NCBI RefSeq assembly: GCF_012910705.2
Contig: NZ_WTVG02000038.1
Span: 613,170-677,169, forward strand
Length of the DNA stretch: 64,000 bases
DNA from: Aromatoleum anaerobium
Lineage (GTDB): Bacteria; Pseudomonadota; Gammaproteobacteria; Burkholderiales; Rhodocyclaceae
Direction: 5' to 3'
Below the pieces are notes generated by a model. That model was not told where the DNA came from and ran no database searches. It saw only the letters and a list, made by a program, of their open reading frames with translations. Below are positions 1 through 9,500 of the stretch, piece by piece (positions within the stretch are counted from its first letter, which is position 1; each line of letters begins with the position of its first letter). The position numbers and the translations under genes were made by a program.

Positions 1-1848
1 CGCACCGACGAGCCGCAGCATCGTGTCGCCCGGCGAAACCGGCCGTCGCATGCGGCCGGCATCGACGCGCTTGCGACCGGCGAGATAGGCGCCGGTCAGC
101 GACGCCGGATCGGCGGCGATCCCGGCCGGCGACGCGTAGCCGACGATCTCGCCGCCGCGCTCGCCGGGACCTGGGCCGATATCGAGCAGGCGGTCGGCGG
201 CGCGCATCAGCTGCGGGTCGTGTTCGACGACGACGAGCGTGTTGCCCGCGTCACGCAGCCGCGTCATCACCGCGAGGATGCGGTCGATATCGCGCGGATG
301 CAGGCCGATCGACGGCTCGTCGAGGACGAACAACGTATTGACCAGCGAGGTGCCGAGCGCGGTGGTCAGGTTGATGCGCTGCACTTCGCCGCCGGACAGC
401 GTGCGCGACTGGCGGTCGAGCGTCAGATACGCAAGCCCGACGTTGGCGAGGTAGTCGAGGCGGCTCCTGATCTCGCCGAGCAGCAGTCCGGTCGCCTCGT
501 CGAGGCCGGCAGGCAGTTCGATGCGGGCGATGAAATCGCGCACGCGGCTGACGGGAAGCGCCATCAGTTCGTGGATCGCAAGGCCGGGGCGGCGCGAATC
601 CGCGGGGTTTCCGTCACCCAACCGCCACAGCAGCGCTTCCGGCTTCAGCCTTGCGCCGTGACAGGCCGGGCACTCCGTGTAGCTGCGGTAACGCGACAGC
701 AGCACGCGGATGTGCATCTTGTAGGCTTTGCTCTCGAGCCAGTCGAAGAAGTGGCGCACGCCGTACCACTTGCGCGGCCAGGACGCGTCCCAGCTCTTCC
801 ACTCCGGATCGCCTTCGAGCACCCAGCGACGATGTTCCGGCGGCAGGTCGCGGAACGGGATGTCCATCGCCACGCCGTATTTCTTCGCCATCTTCGCCAG
901 GTCTTCCTGGCATTCGCGGTAGCTCGCGGTCTGCCAGGGTTTGACGGCGCCTGCGGCGAGCGTCTTCGATTCGTCCGGGATCACGAGCGCGAAATCGACG
1001 CCGATGACGCGGCCGAAGCCGCGGCAGGTTTCGCATGCGCCGAGCGGCGAGTTGAACGAGAACAGGCCGGGCGTCGGATCGGCGTAATGGATGTCGCAGT
1101 CGGCGCAGTGCAGGTCGCGGGAAAAGCGCCACACCGTCTCGCCGCCGTCATGCTGAGCGCGCACCGCGAGGTGGCCGTGGCCGTGCTGCAACGCCGTCTC
1201 GATGGCCTCGATGACGCGGCCGCGCCCGGCGTTCGACAGGCGGAAGCGGTCCTGCACGACGTGCAGCATGTCACCGCCCGTCCCTCCATTGCCCTGCTCG
1301 CGCGCGTGGATGCGTGTGTAGCCCTGCTGGCTGAGCAGGTTCGTGACCTCGTCCTCGCTGAAATTCGCCGGCACCGGCACCGCGAACGTCAGCACCAGGC
1401 GCGGGTCGTCCGCCGCGCAGCGCTCGGCGAGCGCGGCAAGAATGCTGTCCGGATCGTCACGCCGCACCGGCGCGCCGCAGCGCCGGCAATACAGCCGCGC
1501 GCCGCGCGCGTAGAGCAACTTGAAGTGATCGGCGAGCTCGGTCATCGTGCCGACCGTCGAGCGCGAGCTCTTCACCGGGTTGGTCTGGTCGATCGCGATC
1601 GCCGGCGGCACGCCTTCGATGCGATCGACCTGCGGGCGGTCCATGCGATCGAGAAACTGGCGCGCGTACGGCGAGAACGTCTCGACGTAGCGCCGCTGGC
1701 CTTCCGCATACAGCGTGTCGAACACCAGCGACGACTTGCCCGAGCCGGAAACGCCGGTGACGACCGTGATCTCGTTCAGCGCGATGTCGAGCGACAGGTT
1801 CTTCAGGTTGTTCTGACGCGCACCGAGGATGCGGATGGGGGCTGACAT
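1..1848 (-). CDS. uvrA: UvrA-family excinuclease ATPase, 3' end outside window
   Basis: ABC-type DNA-damage recognition ATPase of the UvrA family; the visible 616 codons are the N-terminal part and the frame runs off the left edge. The start ATG is at 1848 and the protein opens with the UvrA signature [16 protein letters not shown], then a Walker [11 protein letters not shown] around residue 36, the [15 protein letters not shown] block, zinc-type CxxC pairs (YCRRC, HCADCD, CETC, CPAC) and a second half with SGGEVQRI and the Walker [11 protein letters not shown]. The segment after residue 70 ([20 protein letters not shown]) differs from the canonical E. coli-like LSPAISIEQK version. It may therefore be the long UvrA paralogue found in several betaproteobacteria rather than the housekeeping gene; this is inference, because the C-terminal half is missing. 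Confidence 0.85.
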   Translation of the reverse strand, partial: MSAPIRILGARQNNLKNLSLDIALNEITVVTGVSGSGKSSLVFDTLYAEGQRRYVETFSPYARQFLDRMDRPQVDRIEGVPPAIAIDQTNPVKSSRSTVGTMTELADHFKLLYARGARLYCRRCGAPVRRDDPDSILAALAERCAADDPRLVLTFAVPVPANFSEDEVTNLLSQQGYTRIHAREQGNGGTGGDMLHVVQDRFRLSNAGRGRVIEAIETALQHGHGHLAVRAQHDGGETVWRFSRDLHCADCDIHYADPTPGLFSFNSPLGACETCRGFGRVIGVDFALVIPDESKTLAAGAVKPWQTASYRECQEDLAKMAKKYGVAMDIPFRDLPPEHRRWVLEGDPEWKSWDASWPRKWYGVRHFFDWLESKAYKMHIRVLLSRYRSYTECPACHGARLKPEALLWRLGDGNPADSRRPGLAIHELMALPVSRVRDFIARIELPAGLDEATGLLLGEIRSRLDYLANVGLAYLTLDRQSRTLSGGEVQRINLTTALGTSLVNTLFVLDEPSIGLHPRDIDRILAVMTRLRDAGNTLVVVEHDPQLMRAADRLLDIGPGPGERGGEIVGYASPAGIAADPASLTGAYLAGRKRVDAGRMRRPVSPGDTMLRLVGA

Positions 1849-2021
1849 TTGGGAAGCGGGCGATCCGGGCGTGGGGGCGAAGAGAAGAGATTGCGCTCTC
1901 GCCGAACGGTTCCCCGGCGAAATCGAGGAGCGTCGGCACGGGCCTTGCGCCACGGAGCGTGCGTCGTTTCCGGACGGGCCGCGCGGTGCTTCAGTGCGTT
2001 CGTCACGCAACGGAAAGCCGC

Positions 2022-2051
2022 AAAAAACTCGGGCCCCGCAGGGGCCCGAGT
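2022..2051 (-). terminator. Intrinsic terminator of the earP-efp unit
   Basis: Read on the minus strand this is an 11-bp perfect stem (2041-2051 pairing with 2027-2037) with a 3-base loop, followed directly by a run of six T. It lies 19 bases downstream of the efp stop and separates efp from the uvrA-family gene. Confidence 0.9.
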
Positions 2052-2069
2052 ACGCGGCACTGAACCGGC

Positions 2070-2627
2070 TTACTTGACGCGGTTCTTGTACTCGTCGGTA
2101 CGGGTATCGATTTCGATCTTGTCGCCGATCTCGACGAACGCCGGCACCGGCAATTCGAAACCGCTGGCGATCTTCGCCGGTTTCATGACCTTGCCGGAAG
2201 TGTCGCCCTTGACGGCGGGTTCGGTGTAGATCACTTCGCGGACCACCGAATTCGGCAGATCGACCGAAATCGCCTTGCCGTTGTAGAACACGACTTCACA
2301 CTGCAGCCCGTCTTCGAGGTACTTCAGCGCGTCGGTCATGTTCTCGGCTTCGACTTCGTACTGCTCGTAGTCGGCATCCATGAACACGTACATCGGATCG
2401 GCGAAGTACGAGTACGTGACTTCCTTCTTGTCGAGCTGGACGACTTCGAACTTGTCGTCGGCCTTGTACACCGACTCCGAAGGCGCGCCGGTCAGGAGGT
2501 TCTTGAGTTTCATCTTCACGACCGCGGAGTTGCGGCCGGACTTGTTGTATTCGGCTTTCTGCACCACCAGCGGGTCGGCACCCACCATGATGACGTTGCC
2601 GGAGCGAAGTTCCTGTGCGGTTTTCAT
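2070..2627 (-). CDS. efp: Elongation factor P (arginine type)
   Basis: Translation elongation factor P, which rescues ribosomes stalled at polyproline stretches by entering near the E site. At 185 residues it has the usual length, beginning [16 protein letters not shown] and containing the KOW-like N-domain and two OB-like domains. The modification loop reads [10 protein letters not shown], placing an arginine at residue 32, the position that is lysine in E. coli. EF-P with Arg32 is activated by rhamnosylation by EarP, and earP lies directly upstream on the same strand, so the pair agrees. A strong terminator follows the gene. Identity is very secure. Confidence 0.97.
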   Translation of the reverse strand: MKTAQELRSGNVIMVGADPLVVQKAEYNKSGRNSAVVKMKLKNLLTGAPSESVYKADDKFEVVQLDKKEVTYSYFADPMYVFMDADYEQYEVEAENMTDALKYLEDGLQCEVVFYNGKAISVDLPNSVVREVIYTEPAVKGDTSGKVMKPAKIASGFELPVPAFVEIGDKIEIDTRTDEYKNRVK

Positions 2628-2674
2628 GCTGTTTCCTGTCGAACGGGTGCGGCCCGTAAATATTTAAAAACCGG

Positions 2675-3838
2675 TCATTTTACTGCGTTCCGCGAAAATT
2701 GCACCAGCGACGAAGCCAGATCCGGCGCGCTCGCGAGCGCCTGCGCCCACGACCGGTTATGGGCGCGGAGCGCAGGCAGGGCGGCCGCGAACGGGCGCCA
2801 CGCCGAGCCGATGTCGCCCCAGCCGTTCCACGCCAGCCAGAACCGCCTGACTGCCGCTGCCGCAGTGGGTTCCATCGCCTCGGTGTAGCGGTCGAGAAAA
2901 GCCTCCAGCTTGACCCGGTGGGCGTCCTGCTCCTGCCGGTAAATGTGCCAGGCGAACGGCTGCCCGGCCCACTGCGCGCGGACGAACGAGTCTTCGCCGC
3001 GGACGAAATTGACGTCGCACGCCCACAACAGGCGGTCGTAGCGCTCCTGGTCGACGAAAGGCAGGATGGTTGCCGTCAGCGCGCCCTGCCTGCGGCACAT
3101 ACCGGGTGCCGTTGCATGTTCGCCGAAAAAACGCATCACGTCGCCGACGACAGGCCCTTCGGGCACGAGCAGCAGCACCGGCTCGTCGCCGTCCGCCCAG
3201 CGCGCGAGCAGCGCGGCCACGGCCGGTTGCTCGTAGGCGAACAGCGATATCAGGCGCGCCCCCGGTGGCGGCGTCGCGACCCCCAGCGAGCGCAGCAGCG
3301 TCTCGCGCGCCGCCGGCTGTGCCTGGAAACGGTCGCGTGCGTCGAGCAGGCCGCGTTCGCGCAACAGCCCTCCGGTGCGCGGCGAAAAACCCGGAAAGAA
3401 GAAATGCTTCACCAGCGGCAGGCGGGGGTGCGGGGACGTCATGCGGTGGCAATCGTCGACCCAGCGTTCGGCCGACAGGTATTCGAGATTGACCCACGGC
3501 GACGGCGACGGGCGCGCCGCCATCGCCGCCAGATAACTTTCCGGCAGCTCGCAGCCGAACCCCTCGATGACCGCCGCGGCCGGCGCGACGGACGGAAAGT
3601 CGCGACTCCAGCGACGAATTTCGACGCCGGCGGCGAGGAGTCGCCCGTCGACTGTCGAAATTTCCGGACACAGCCGCGAGAACGCTTTCAGGTCATCGAT
3701 CCACAGGCGGACCGCGAGGCCATGATCGCCCGCAAGCCCTTTGGCCAGGCGCCAGCAGACCCCGATATCCCCGAAGTTATCCACAACCCGGCAGAAGATG
3801 TCCCAGTCGAAAAAGCGTTCGTCAGCGCAAGCGTTCAT
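2675..3838 (-). CDS. earP: EF-P arginine rhamnosyltransferase EarP
   Basis: Cytoplasmic inverting glycosyltransferase that transfers rhamnose from dTDP-rhamnose to Arg32 of EF-P. I chose the ATG at 3838 (387 residues) because family members start just before the conserved block FCRVVDNFGDIGVCWRLA. A longer frame begins 30 codons upstream but has no family support. Asp20 and Asp24 in DNFGD match the two aspartates known to be essential in the Pseudomonas enzyme, and the RGEDSFVRAQWAGQPF block near residue 280 is the nucleotide-sugar site with its conserved glutamate. efp follows 47 bases downstream. The first 60 bases of the coding sequence contain a perfect DnaA-box 9-mer (see the 3777-4072 entry). 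Confidence 0.95.
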   Translation of the reverse strand: MNACADERFFDWDIFCRVVDNFGDIGVCWRLAKGLAGDHGLAVRLWIDDLKAFSRLCPEISTVDGRLLAAGVEIRRWSRDFPSVAPAAAVIEGFGCELPESYLAAMAARPSPSPWVNLEYLSAERWVDDCHRMTSPHPRLPLVKHFFFPGFSPRTGGLLRERGLLDARDRFQAQPAARETLLRSLGVATPPPGARLISLFAYEQPAVAALLARWADGDEPVLLLVPEGPVVGDVMRFFGEHATAPGMCRRQGALTATILPFVDQERYDRLLWACDVNFVRGEDSFVRAQWAGQPFAWHIYRQEQDAHRVKLEAFLDRYTEAMEPTAAAAVRRFWLAWNGWGDIGSAWRPFAAALPALRAHNRSWAQALASAPDLASSLVQFSRNAVK

Positions 3839-4072
3839 TTTGGTGGACAAGCACAGGGAACAAGCGTGAATGCATTGTGGAAAAAGGCCTTCAACGGCGG
3901 ACGGCCCAAATTCGACCACAATCCGCACACAGGTGAACAGCAGGTTTATCTACGGCTTTGTCCCGCGCCGAATCGCTTTCAACTGCTGGAGAAAATCGAC
4001 TTATCCACAGAAAAGCGGGCACTGTATACTTCTTTATCTTTAATTAATCTTAAAAAACAGAAGAACAAAACA
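3777..4072. other. DnaA-box-like cluster beside an AT-rich tract
   Basis: Within 240 bases there are two perfect TTATCCACA 9-mers (3777-3785 inside earP, and 4001-4009), one single-mismatch box on the other strand (TGTGGAAAA, 3877-3885), and weaker two-mismatch boxes at 3842-3850 (minus) and 3946-3954 (plus). Immediately right of the last perfect box, about 4021-4072, lies a conspicuously AT-rich tract (TTTAATTAATCTTAAAAAAC) in an otherwise GC-rich region. This layout resembles a replication origin with its unwinding element, or a DnaA-regulated promoter. There is no dnaA or dnaN here. The whole 3839-4239 interval holds no convincing gene; 4073-4239 shows nothing I recognise. Confidence 0.45.
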
Positions 4073-4239
4073 CGAACCTGCGAAACGCGGCGAACGAAAA
4101 CCCGCAGCCACTCCGAACCCTTGGCGAAACCGCTTCGAGCGGCGCTGGACGGCGCCCGGACTCTGCTGTACAAAGCGTCTTCAGCGAAGGGGAAAAAGGT
4201 TTGGCAGGCAGGTCGCCGGGACTTCCCGATGCGGGTTTT

Positions 4240-4959
4240 TCAGTCTGCAGGGGTATCGAAATCGGCCAACCGGGCGAAATCGCCGTCGTCCAGCCAGCGC
4301 CACTGGCCGGGGGCGAGGTCGTCGGGCAGCATCAGGCCGCCGATGCCGCTGCGGTGCAGCGACTCGACGCGATTGCCGGCGGCAGCGACCATGCGCTTGA
4401 CCTGGTGGTACTTGCCTTCGGTGATCGTCAGCTTTAGACTCCGCTCCCCCGTTCGTTCGCAAGCCGCCGCTGCGACCGGCTCGGGGTCGTCGTGAAGCTG
4501 CACGCCGGCGAGCAGCGCCTGGGTCATCGTCTCGCTGACGGGGTGACGCACGACGACTTCATAGATTTTCGGCACGCGTTTCCTGCCGGCGCTCCAGACG
4601 TGGATGAACTGTCCGTCGTCGGACAGCAGCAGCAGGCCGGTGGTGTCCTGGTCCAGCCTGCCGATCGCCTGGACGCCACGGTTCACCAGCGGTTCCGACA
4701 ATAGCGCGAACACCGAAGTATGGAACTGCGGCTGGCGCGAGCACTCGTAACCGGAGGGTTTGTGCAGCATCAGGTAGGCCTTGTCGCGAAACCGGCAGGT
4801 CTCGCGATCGACCGTGAAGACCAGGTCTTCGGCCGGAAAATCGGCAAAGGGGTTGTCCTGGACCTGGCCGGAAATCGTCACGCGGCCGGCGCGGATCAGG
4901 GCGCGGCAAACCTTGCGGCTGCCGAAGCCCTGGGAGTGGAGAATTCGTTCGATATGCAT
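4240..4959 (-). CDS. rsuA: 16S rRNA pseudouridine-516 synthase RsuA
   Basis: RNA pseudouridine synthase of the RsuA subfamily, predicted to isomerise U516 of 16S rRNA. The 239-residue protein has an N-terminal S4 RNA-binding domain (about 1-60), then the catalytic core with the motif GRLDQDTTGLLLLSDDGQ carrying the catalytic aspartate near residue 103. The C-terminal TEGKYHQVKRMVAAAGNRV and HRSGIGGL blocks are typical of RsuA. Length and motif order match E. coli RsuA closely, better than RluB or RluE. It stands alone, divergent from the SRPBCC gene at 5018. Confidence 0.9.
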   Translation of the reverse strand: MHIERILHSQGFGSRKVCRALIRAGRVTISGQVQDNPFADFPAEDLVFTVDRETCRFRDKAYLMLHKPSGYECSRQPQFHTSVFALLSEPLVNRGVQAIGRLDQDTTGLLLLSDDGQFIHVWSAGRKRVPKIYEVVVRHPVSETMTQALLAGVQLHDDPEPVAAAACERTGERSLKLTITEGKYHQVKRMVAAAGNRVESLHRSGIGGLMLPDDLAPGQWRWLDDGDFARLADFDTPAD

Positions 4960-5017
4960 CGGTGGATGCTAACCGAAGCGCGTTAGACTGTTGCCCCCCG
5001 CGGTACCGGAGTGGAGT

Positions 5018-5488
5018 GTGAACTTTGAACATGTGGTGGTGGTGAATGACCCCGCCGACCCCCTGCTCACCGAGCTGAATCGCGAAGAAGTGTGGTTCGG
5101 GCTGCTGTGCCGGGCCGAGGATGCGCGGCCGTTCCTGCCCGGCCTCGAGGCGTGCACGATCGTCGAGCGGAGCACGAACGAGCTCGTGCGGGAACTGCGG
5201 TTCGGCAGCGCGCTGGTTCGCGACCGGGTCACGCTGATGCCCATGGAATCAATCTGCTTCGAGTCTGAGCGCACTGCGAGCCATCCGGGAGGCAGCCTGA
5301 CGATCGCGATCGAGGAGCCGGCCGAGGGCGTCCTCGTGCTGCGTTTCCGCTACCTGACGACGTTCCCCGAAGAGGCGGGAAGTCCGGACCGGGCCTACGC
5401 CGAATATGTCAAGGCCGCCTATCATCAATCGGACCTCGACACCGTTCGCGTGATCCGCATGATTGCCGAGTCAGGGCGCATCCAGTAA
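5018..5488 (+). CDS. SRPBCC / DUF1857-type small protein
   Basis: 156-residue protein of the AtaL-like SRPBCC fold group (DUF1857), a helix-grip cavity protein of unknown ligand. I chose the GTG at 5018 because it is preceded by GGAG six bases upstream and gives the family start (V)NFEHVVVVNDP. An in-frame TTG at 4991 would add nine residues without support. The conserved N-terminal pattern (two to three hydrophobic residues, then NDP, and later W.GL..RAE...FLPGLE.C.I) is clear. There is no signal peptide. It sits 75 bases ahead of rdgC on the same strand, which may be chance. Confidence 0.75.
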   Translation: MNFEHVVVVNDPADPLLTELNREEVWFGLLCRAEDARPFLPGLEACTIVERSTNELVRELRFGSALVRDRVTLMPMESICFESERTASHPGGSLTIAIEEPAEGVLVLRFRYLTTFPEEAGSPDRAYAEYVKAAYHQSDLDTVRVIRMIAESGRIQ

Positions 5489-5563
5489 TCCTTCGTCATG
5501 CGCCGCATCGCTACGATGGCGCCGGCGCGACCGTCAGATCATCGAAAATCCGGAAAAATATTC

Positions 5564-6499
5564 ATGTGGTTCAAGAACCTGCAGGTTTATCGCCTTCCCG
5601 TCGGCTGGGACATCAGCGCCGAGACGCTCGAGGACCAGCTCGCCCGCAAGCGTTTCGTGCCGTGCGGCAGCCAGGACCAGGAAACCCGTGGCTGGGTGTC
5701 GCCGACCGGTGACGAATTCCTGCTGCACCGCGTCGGCGGGCAGTGGCTGATCGCGCTCGGCCTGGAGCAGAAGCTGCTGCCGTCGTCGGTGGTCAAGCAG
5801 GAGGCCGAAGAGCGCGCCGAGGACATCGCCGCGCGCCAGGGCTACAAGCTCGGTCGCAAGCAGATGAAGGACCTGCGCGAACAGGTAATGCAGGAACTGC
5901 TGCCGCGGGCCTTCACGCGGCGCCGCAAGGTCTTCGCGTGGATCGACCCTATCGGGGGGTGGCTCGGCATCGATGCGCCGAGCCAGGCCCGCGCGGAGGA
6001 CGTGCTGGAGGCATTGCGCCAGTCTCTCGATGCACTCCCGCTCGGTTTGCTGCGCACCGAGCGCTCGCCGACCAGCGCGATGGCCGACTGGCTCGCCGGC
6101 GGCGAAGCGCCGGCCGGGTTCACGATCGACCAGGATTGCGAGCTGCGCTCGGTCAGCGAGGACAAGGCGGCGGTGCGCTACGTCCGTCACCCGCTCGAAG
6201 GTGATGAAGTTCGCGGCCACCTCGCGGCCGGCAAGCTGCCGACCCGCCTCGCGCTGACGTTCGACGATCGCGTCAGCTTCGTGCTGAGCGAGAAGCTCGA
6301 GATCAAGCGCGTCGATTTCCTCGACGTCGTCAAGGAAAAGCTCGACGAGCAGGGGGCAGACGACGCGCGCGCGCTGTTCGACGGCGGTTTCGCGCTGATG
6401 ACCGGAGAATTCGGCCGATTGCTGCCGGCACTCATCGAAGCACTGGGCGGCGAACTGAACGCCGGGGCGACCGGCGTCGAACTGCGACCGGCGGCGTGA
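5564..6499 (+). CDS. rdgC: Recombination-associated protein RdgC
   Basis: RdgC forms ring-shaped dimers on DNA and modulates RecA loading. The 311-residue product starts at the ATG at 5564, giving the invariant family start MWFKNLQVYRL; an upstream ATG at 5498 would add 22 residues of no family character. Length matches E. coli RdgC (303). Conserved blocks include the F.PCG..Q..GWVSP segment near residue 30 and the TRRRKVFAWIDP region near 120. The stop lies 15 bases from the convergent stop of the GGDEF-EAL gene. Confidence 0.95.
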   Translation: MWFKNLQVYRLPVGWDISAETLEDQLARKRFVPCGSQDQETRGWVSPTGDEFLLHRVGGQWLIALGLEQKLLPSSVVKQEAEERAEDIAARQGYKLGRKQMKDLREQVMQELLPRAFTRRRKVFAWIDPIGGWLGIDAPSQARAEDVLEALRQSLDALPLGLLRTERSPTSAMADWLAGGEAPAGFTIDQDCELRSVSEDKAAVRYVRHPLEGDEVRGHLAAGKLPTRLALTFDDRVSFVLSEKLEIKRVDFLDVVKEKLDEQGADDARALFDGGFALMTGEFGRLLPALIEALGGELNAGATGVELRPAA

Positions 6500-6514
6500 C
6501 CGGCGACGGCGCGG

Positions 6515-9500
6515 CTAGCGGGCCTGTTGTGCGAGCAGCTGCGCGAAATCCTCGGCCGACAGCGGGCGGCTGAACAGGTAGCCCTGGTACGCGTCGCAGC
6601 CCTGCTCGGTGAGGAACGCGAGCTGCGCGTCGGTTTCAACGCCCTCGGCGAGTACCTTGATGTTGAGCTTGCGCGCCAGCGCGATGATCCCGGCGGTGAT
6701 CTCCATGTCGTTGCGGTCATTGGGGATGTGGCGGATGAAGCCCTGATCGATCTTCAGCATTTCGATTGGGAAGTTCTTCAGGTACGCGAGTGACGAGTAG
6801 CCGGTGCCGAAATCGTCGATCGCCAGCCGCATCCCCATCGACTTGAGCAGGCCGAGACGCTGCTCGGCCTGGGCTTCGTGCCCCATGATCATGCTCTCGG
6901 TGAGTTCGAACTCGAGACATTCCGGCGGCAGCCCGGTGCGTTCGAGGATCGCCGCGATGCGGTCCGGCAGCTCGGCCTGCCACAGCTGGCGCGCCGACAG
7001 ATTCACCGCCACCACCAACGGCGCGAGGCCCGCGTCGCGCCATTGACGCGCCTGCCGGCAGGCGGTTTCGAGCACCCATTCGCCCAGCGGCACGATCAGG
7101 CCGCTTTCCTCGGCGAAAGGGATGAAGCGGTTCGGCGACACCGCGCCTTCTTCCGCATCGGGCCAGCGCACCAGGGCTTCGCAGCCCACCACGCGGCCGC
7201 TGAAGATGTCGATTTGCGGCTGGTAATGGACCACGAACGCCTGCTGCTCGAGCGCGACGCGCAGGCGGCGCTCGAGGTCCACGTGCCGCTGCGCCGCCTG
7301 GCTCAGCGCCTCGGTGAAGAAGCGGAAGGTGTTGCGTCCCTGCACCTTGGCCTGGTTCAGCGCGGCGTCGGCGTGCTGGATCAGTTCGGCGGCGCTCGTG
7401 CCGTCCTGCGGATAGAGGCTGATGCCGACGCTCGCGCCGACATACACGACCTCGCCGTCGGGCAGCGAGAACGGTTCGCGCATCAGGTCGATCAGGTTCT
7501 GCGCGACGCTGGCCGATTCGTCGGGTTTCCTGAGGTTATCGATGATGACGAGGAACTCGTCGCCGCCCCAGCGCGCCAGCGTGTCCTCCGGTCGCAGCCG
7601 CGTGCGCAGGCGCCACGAGATTGCGACCAGCAGCTCGTCTCCGCTGGCGTGGCCGAGGCTGTCGTTGATGTTCTTGAAGCGGTCCAGGTCGACGAACAGC
7701 ACGCCGAGGCCGAGCTGCTGGCGGCCGGCCTGCTCGATCGCGTGTTCGAGGCGTGACTGCACCAGCAGACGGTTCGGCAGGTCGGTCAGCGGGTCGTAAT
7801 GCGCGAGGCGCTCGAGCTGGGCTTGGGACTGCTTCAACTGGCTGATGTCGGTCATCACGCCGACGTAGCGGACCGGGCTGTGGTCCTCGCCGTAAACGGT
7901 GCTGACGCTCAGCCACTGCGGATAAAGCTCGCCGCTCTTGCGCCGGTTCCAGATCTCGCCCTGCCAGTGGCCGGTGCGCGCCACCGCGTTCCACAGCTGG
8001 CGGTAGAACCCGTCGTCCTGCAGGCCGGATTTGAGCATGCCGGGAGTTTTCCCGAGCGCTTCCTCTTCGGAGAAGCCGGTGATTTCACACCACGCCCGAT
8101 TGACGCTGACGATGCGCTGCGACAGGTCGGTGACCATCACGCCGTCACGCGTGCTCTCGATGACCGCCGCCGTCTGCCGCAACGCTGCCAGGACGCGGAA
8201 TTTTCGCACCGCGAGCGACGTCAGGGCCGAGAATTCGCCGATCAGTTCGACTATCGCCGGGTCGACGGGGCGCGGCCGGTAGAAATAGACAGCGAAGGCG
8301 CCGAGCAGCTTGCCGCCGTCGTCGCGGAACGGGAAGGACCAGCAGGCACGAAAATTCGCCCTGCGTGCGAAGTCGTGATAAGCGTCCCAGTCCGGATCGG
8401 CGAACACGTCTTCGGTGAACACCGGTTCGCCGCGGGCCATCGCGGTGCCGCAGGACCCCTGTCCTTCCGCCACGTCGAGGTTTTCCACCGCGTCGACGTA
8501 AAAGGCGGGGAGGCTCGGCGCGGCGCCATGGACGAGGCGGGTACCCGATTCGTCGAGGAGCAGGATCGAGACGCGCATTTCCGGTGCCAGGCTTTCGAGC
8601 CGCCGCGCGACATCGTCAAGGATCACCGGCAGCGGATCGTCGCTGACCAGCCGGTTCAGCACAGCGCTGCGCGCGGCTTGCAGCAGCTCGGTCTGCTTCT
8701 GCGCCGTGATCTCGGTCCAGGTGCCGACCACTTCGACCGCCGCGCCGCTGTCGTCACGCAGGACGCGCGAGTCGTCGCGGATCCAGATCGCCTGCTCCTT
8801 GCCGCTGAGCAGGCGGTATTCGTAGCTGCGATGCCCTTCGCGCAGCAGCGCCGTCTGGGTCGCGACCCACGCCGCACGGTCGTCCGGATGCACGTGCGCG
8901 AGCCACCAGCCCGGTGAAAGGGCATCCGCGGGGGGGACGCCGAGGATCGACACGATGTTGTCGCTGACCCAGCTTGCCTGCGCCTTGCCGTCGTCGCGGA
9001 TCTGCAGCGTGTAGAGCACCGTCGGGCTCGCCGACAGCAGGTGCGCGAGATGGGCCGTGGTCGCCCGCAGTTCGGCCCGTTCGTGGATCAGTTCGGCGCG
9101 CTCGCGCACTTTTTCCAGCGTCGCCGGCAGCACGTGCAGGTAGCCGGGGTATTTCGCGATGAAATCATCGACGCCCAGTTCCATCGTCCGCGCGACGAGG
9201 TCTTCGCCGTCGTGGGCGGAGACCAGCACGATCGGCAGGGCGAGGCGGTGCTGGTGCCGCACGATGCGCGCGAGTTCCAGGCCGTCGAAGCTGCAGGCGG
9301 CATGATCGAACAGCAGCACGTCGAAGTCGGACGCCGCGTCGGGACCGGCCGGCAGGCGTGCCAGCACTTCGGGGGCGCTCGCCGCAATGGTCAGGCGGAT
9401 CTGTGGCGCATAGTGCGCGAGGTGGCGCTGGGTTCGCAGCGCCTCGAGTTCATCATGTTCGCCATACAGCACGCGCAGCGGGCGGGTGCGCCGCGCGGCC

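Noticed and set aside
220..1845. 541-codon open frame opposite the uvrA-family gene
   Set aside because: Arg/Ala/His-rich composition with no family pattern; it is a GC-driven shadow of the UvrA frame, which carries clear motifs.
4216..4240. Possible plus-strand terminator (CCCG-ATG-CGGG-TTTTT)
   Set aside because: The stem is only four base pairs and no plus-strand transcript is known upstream.
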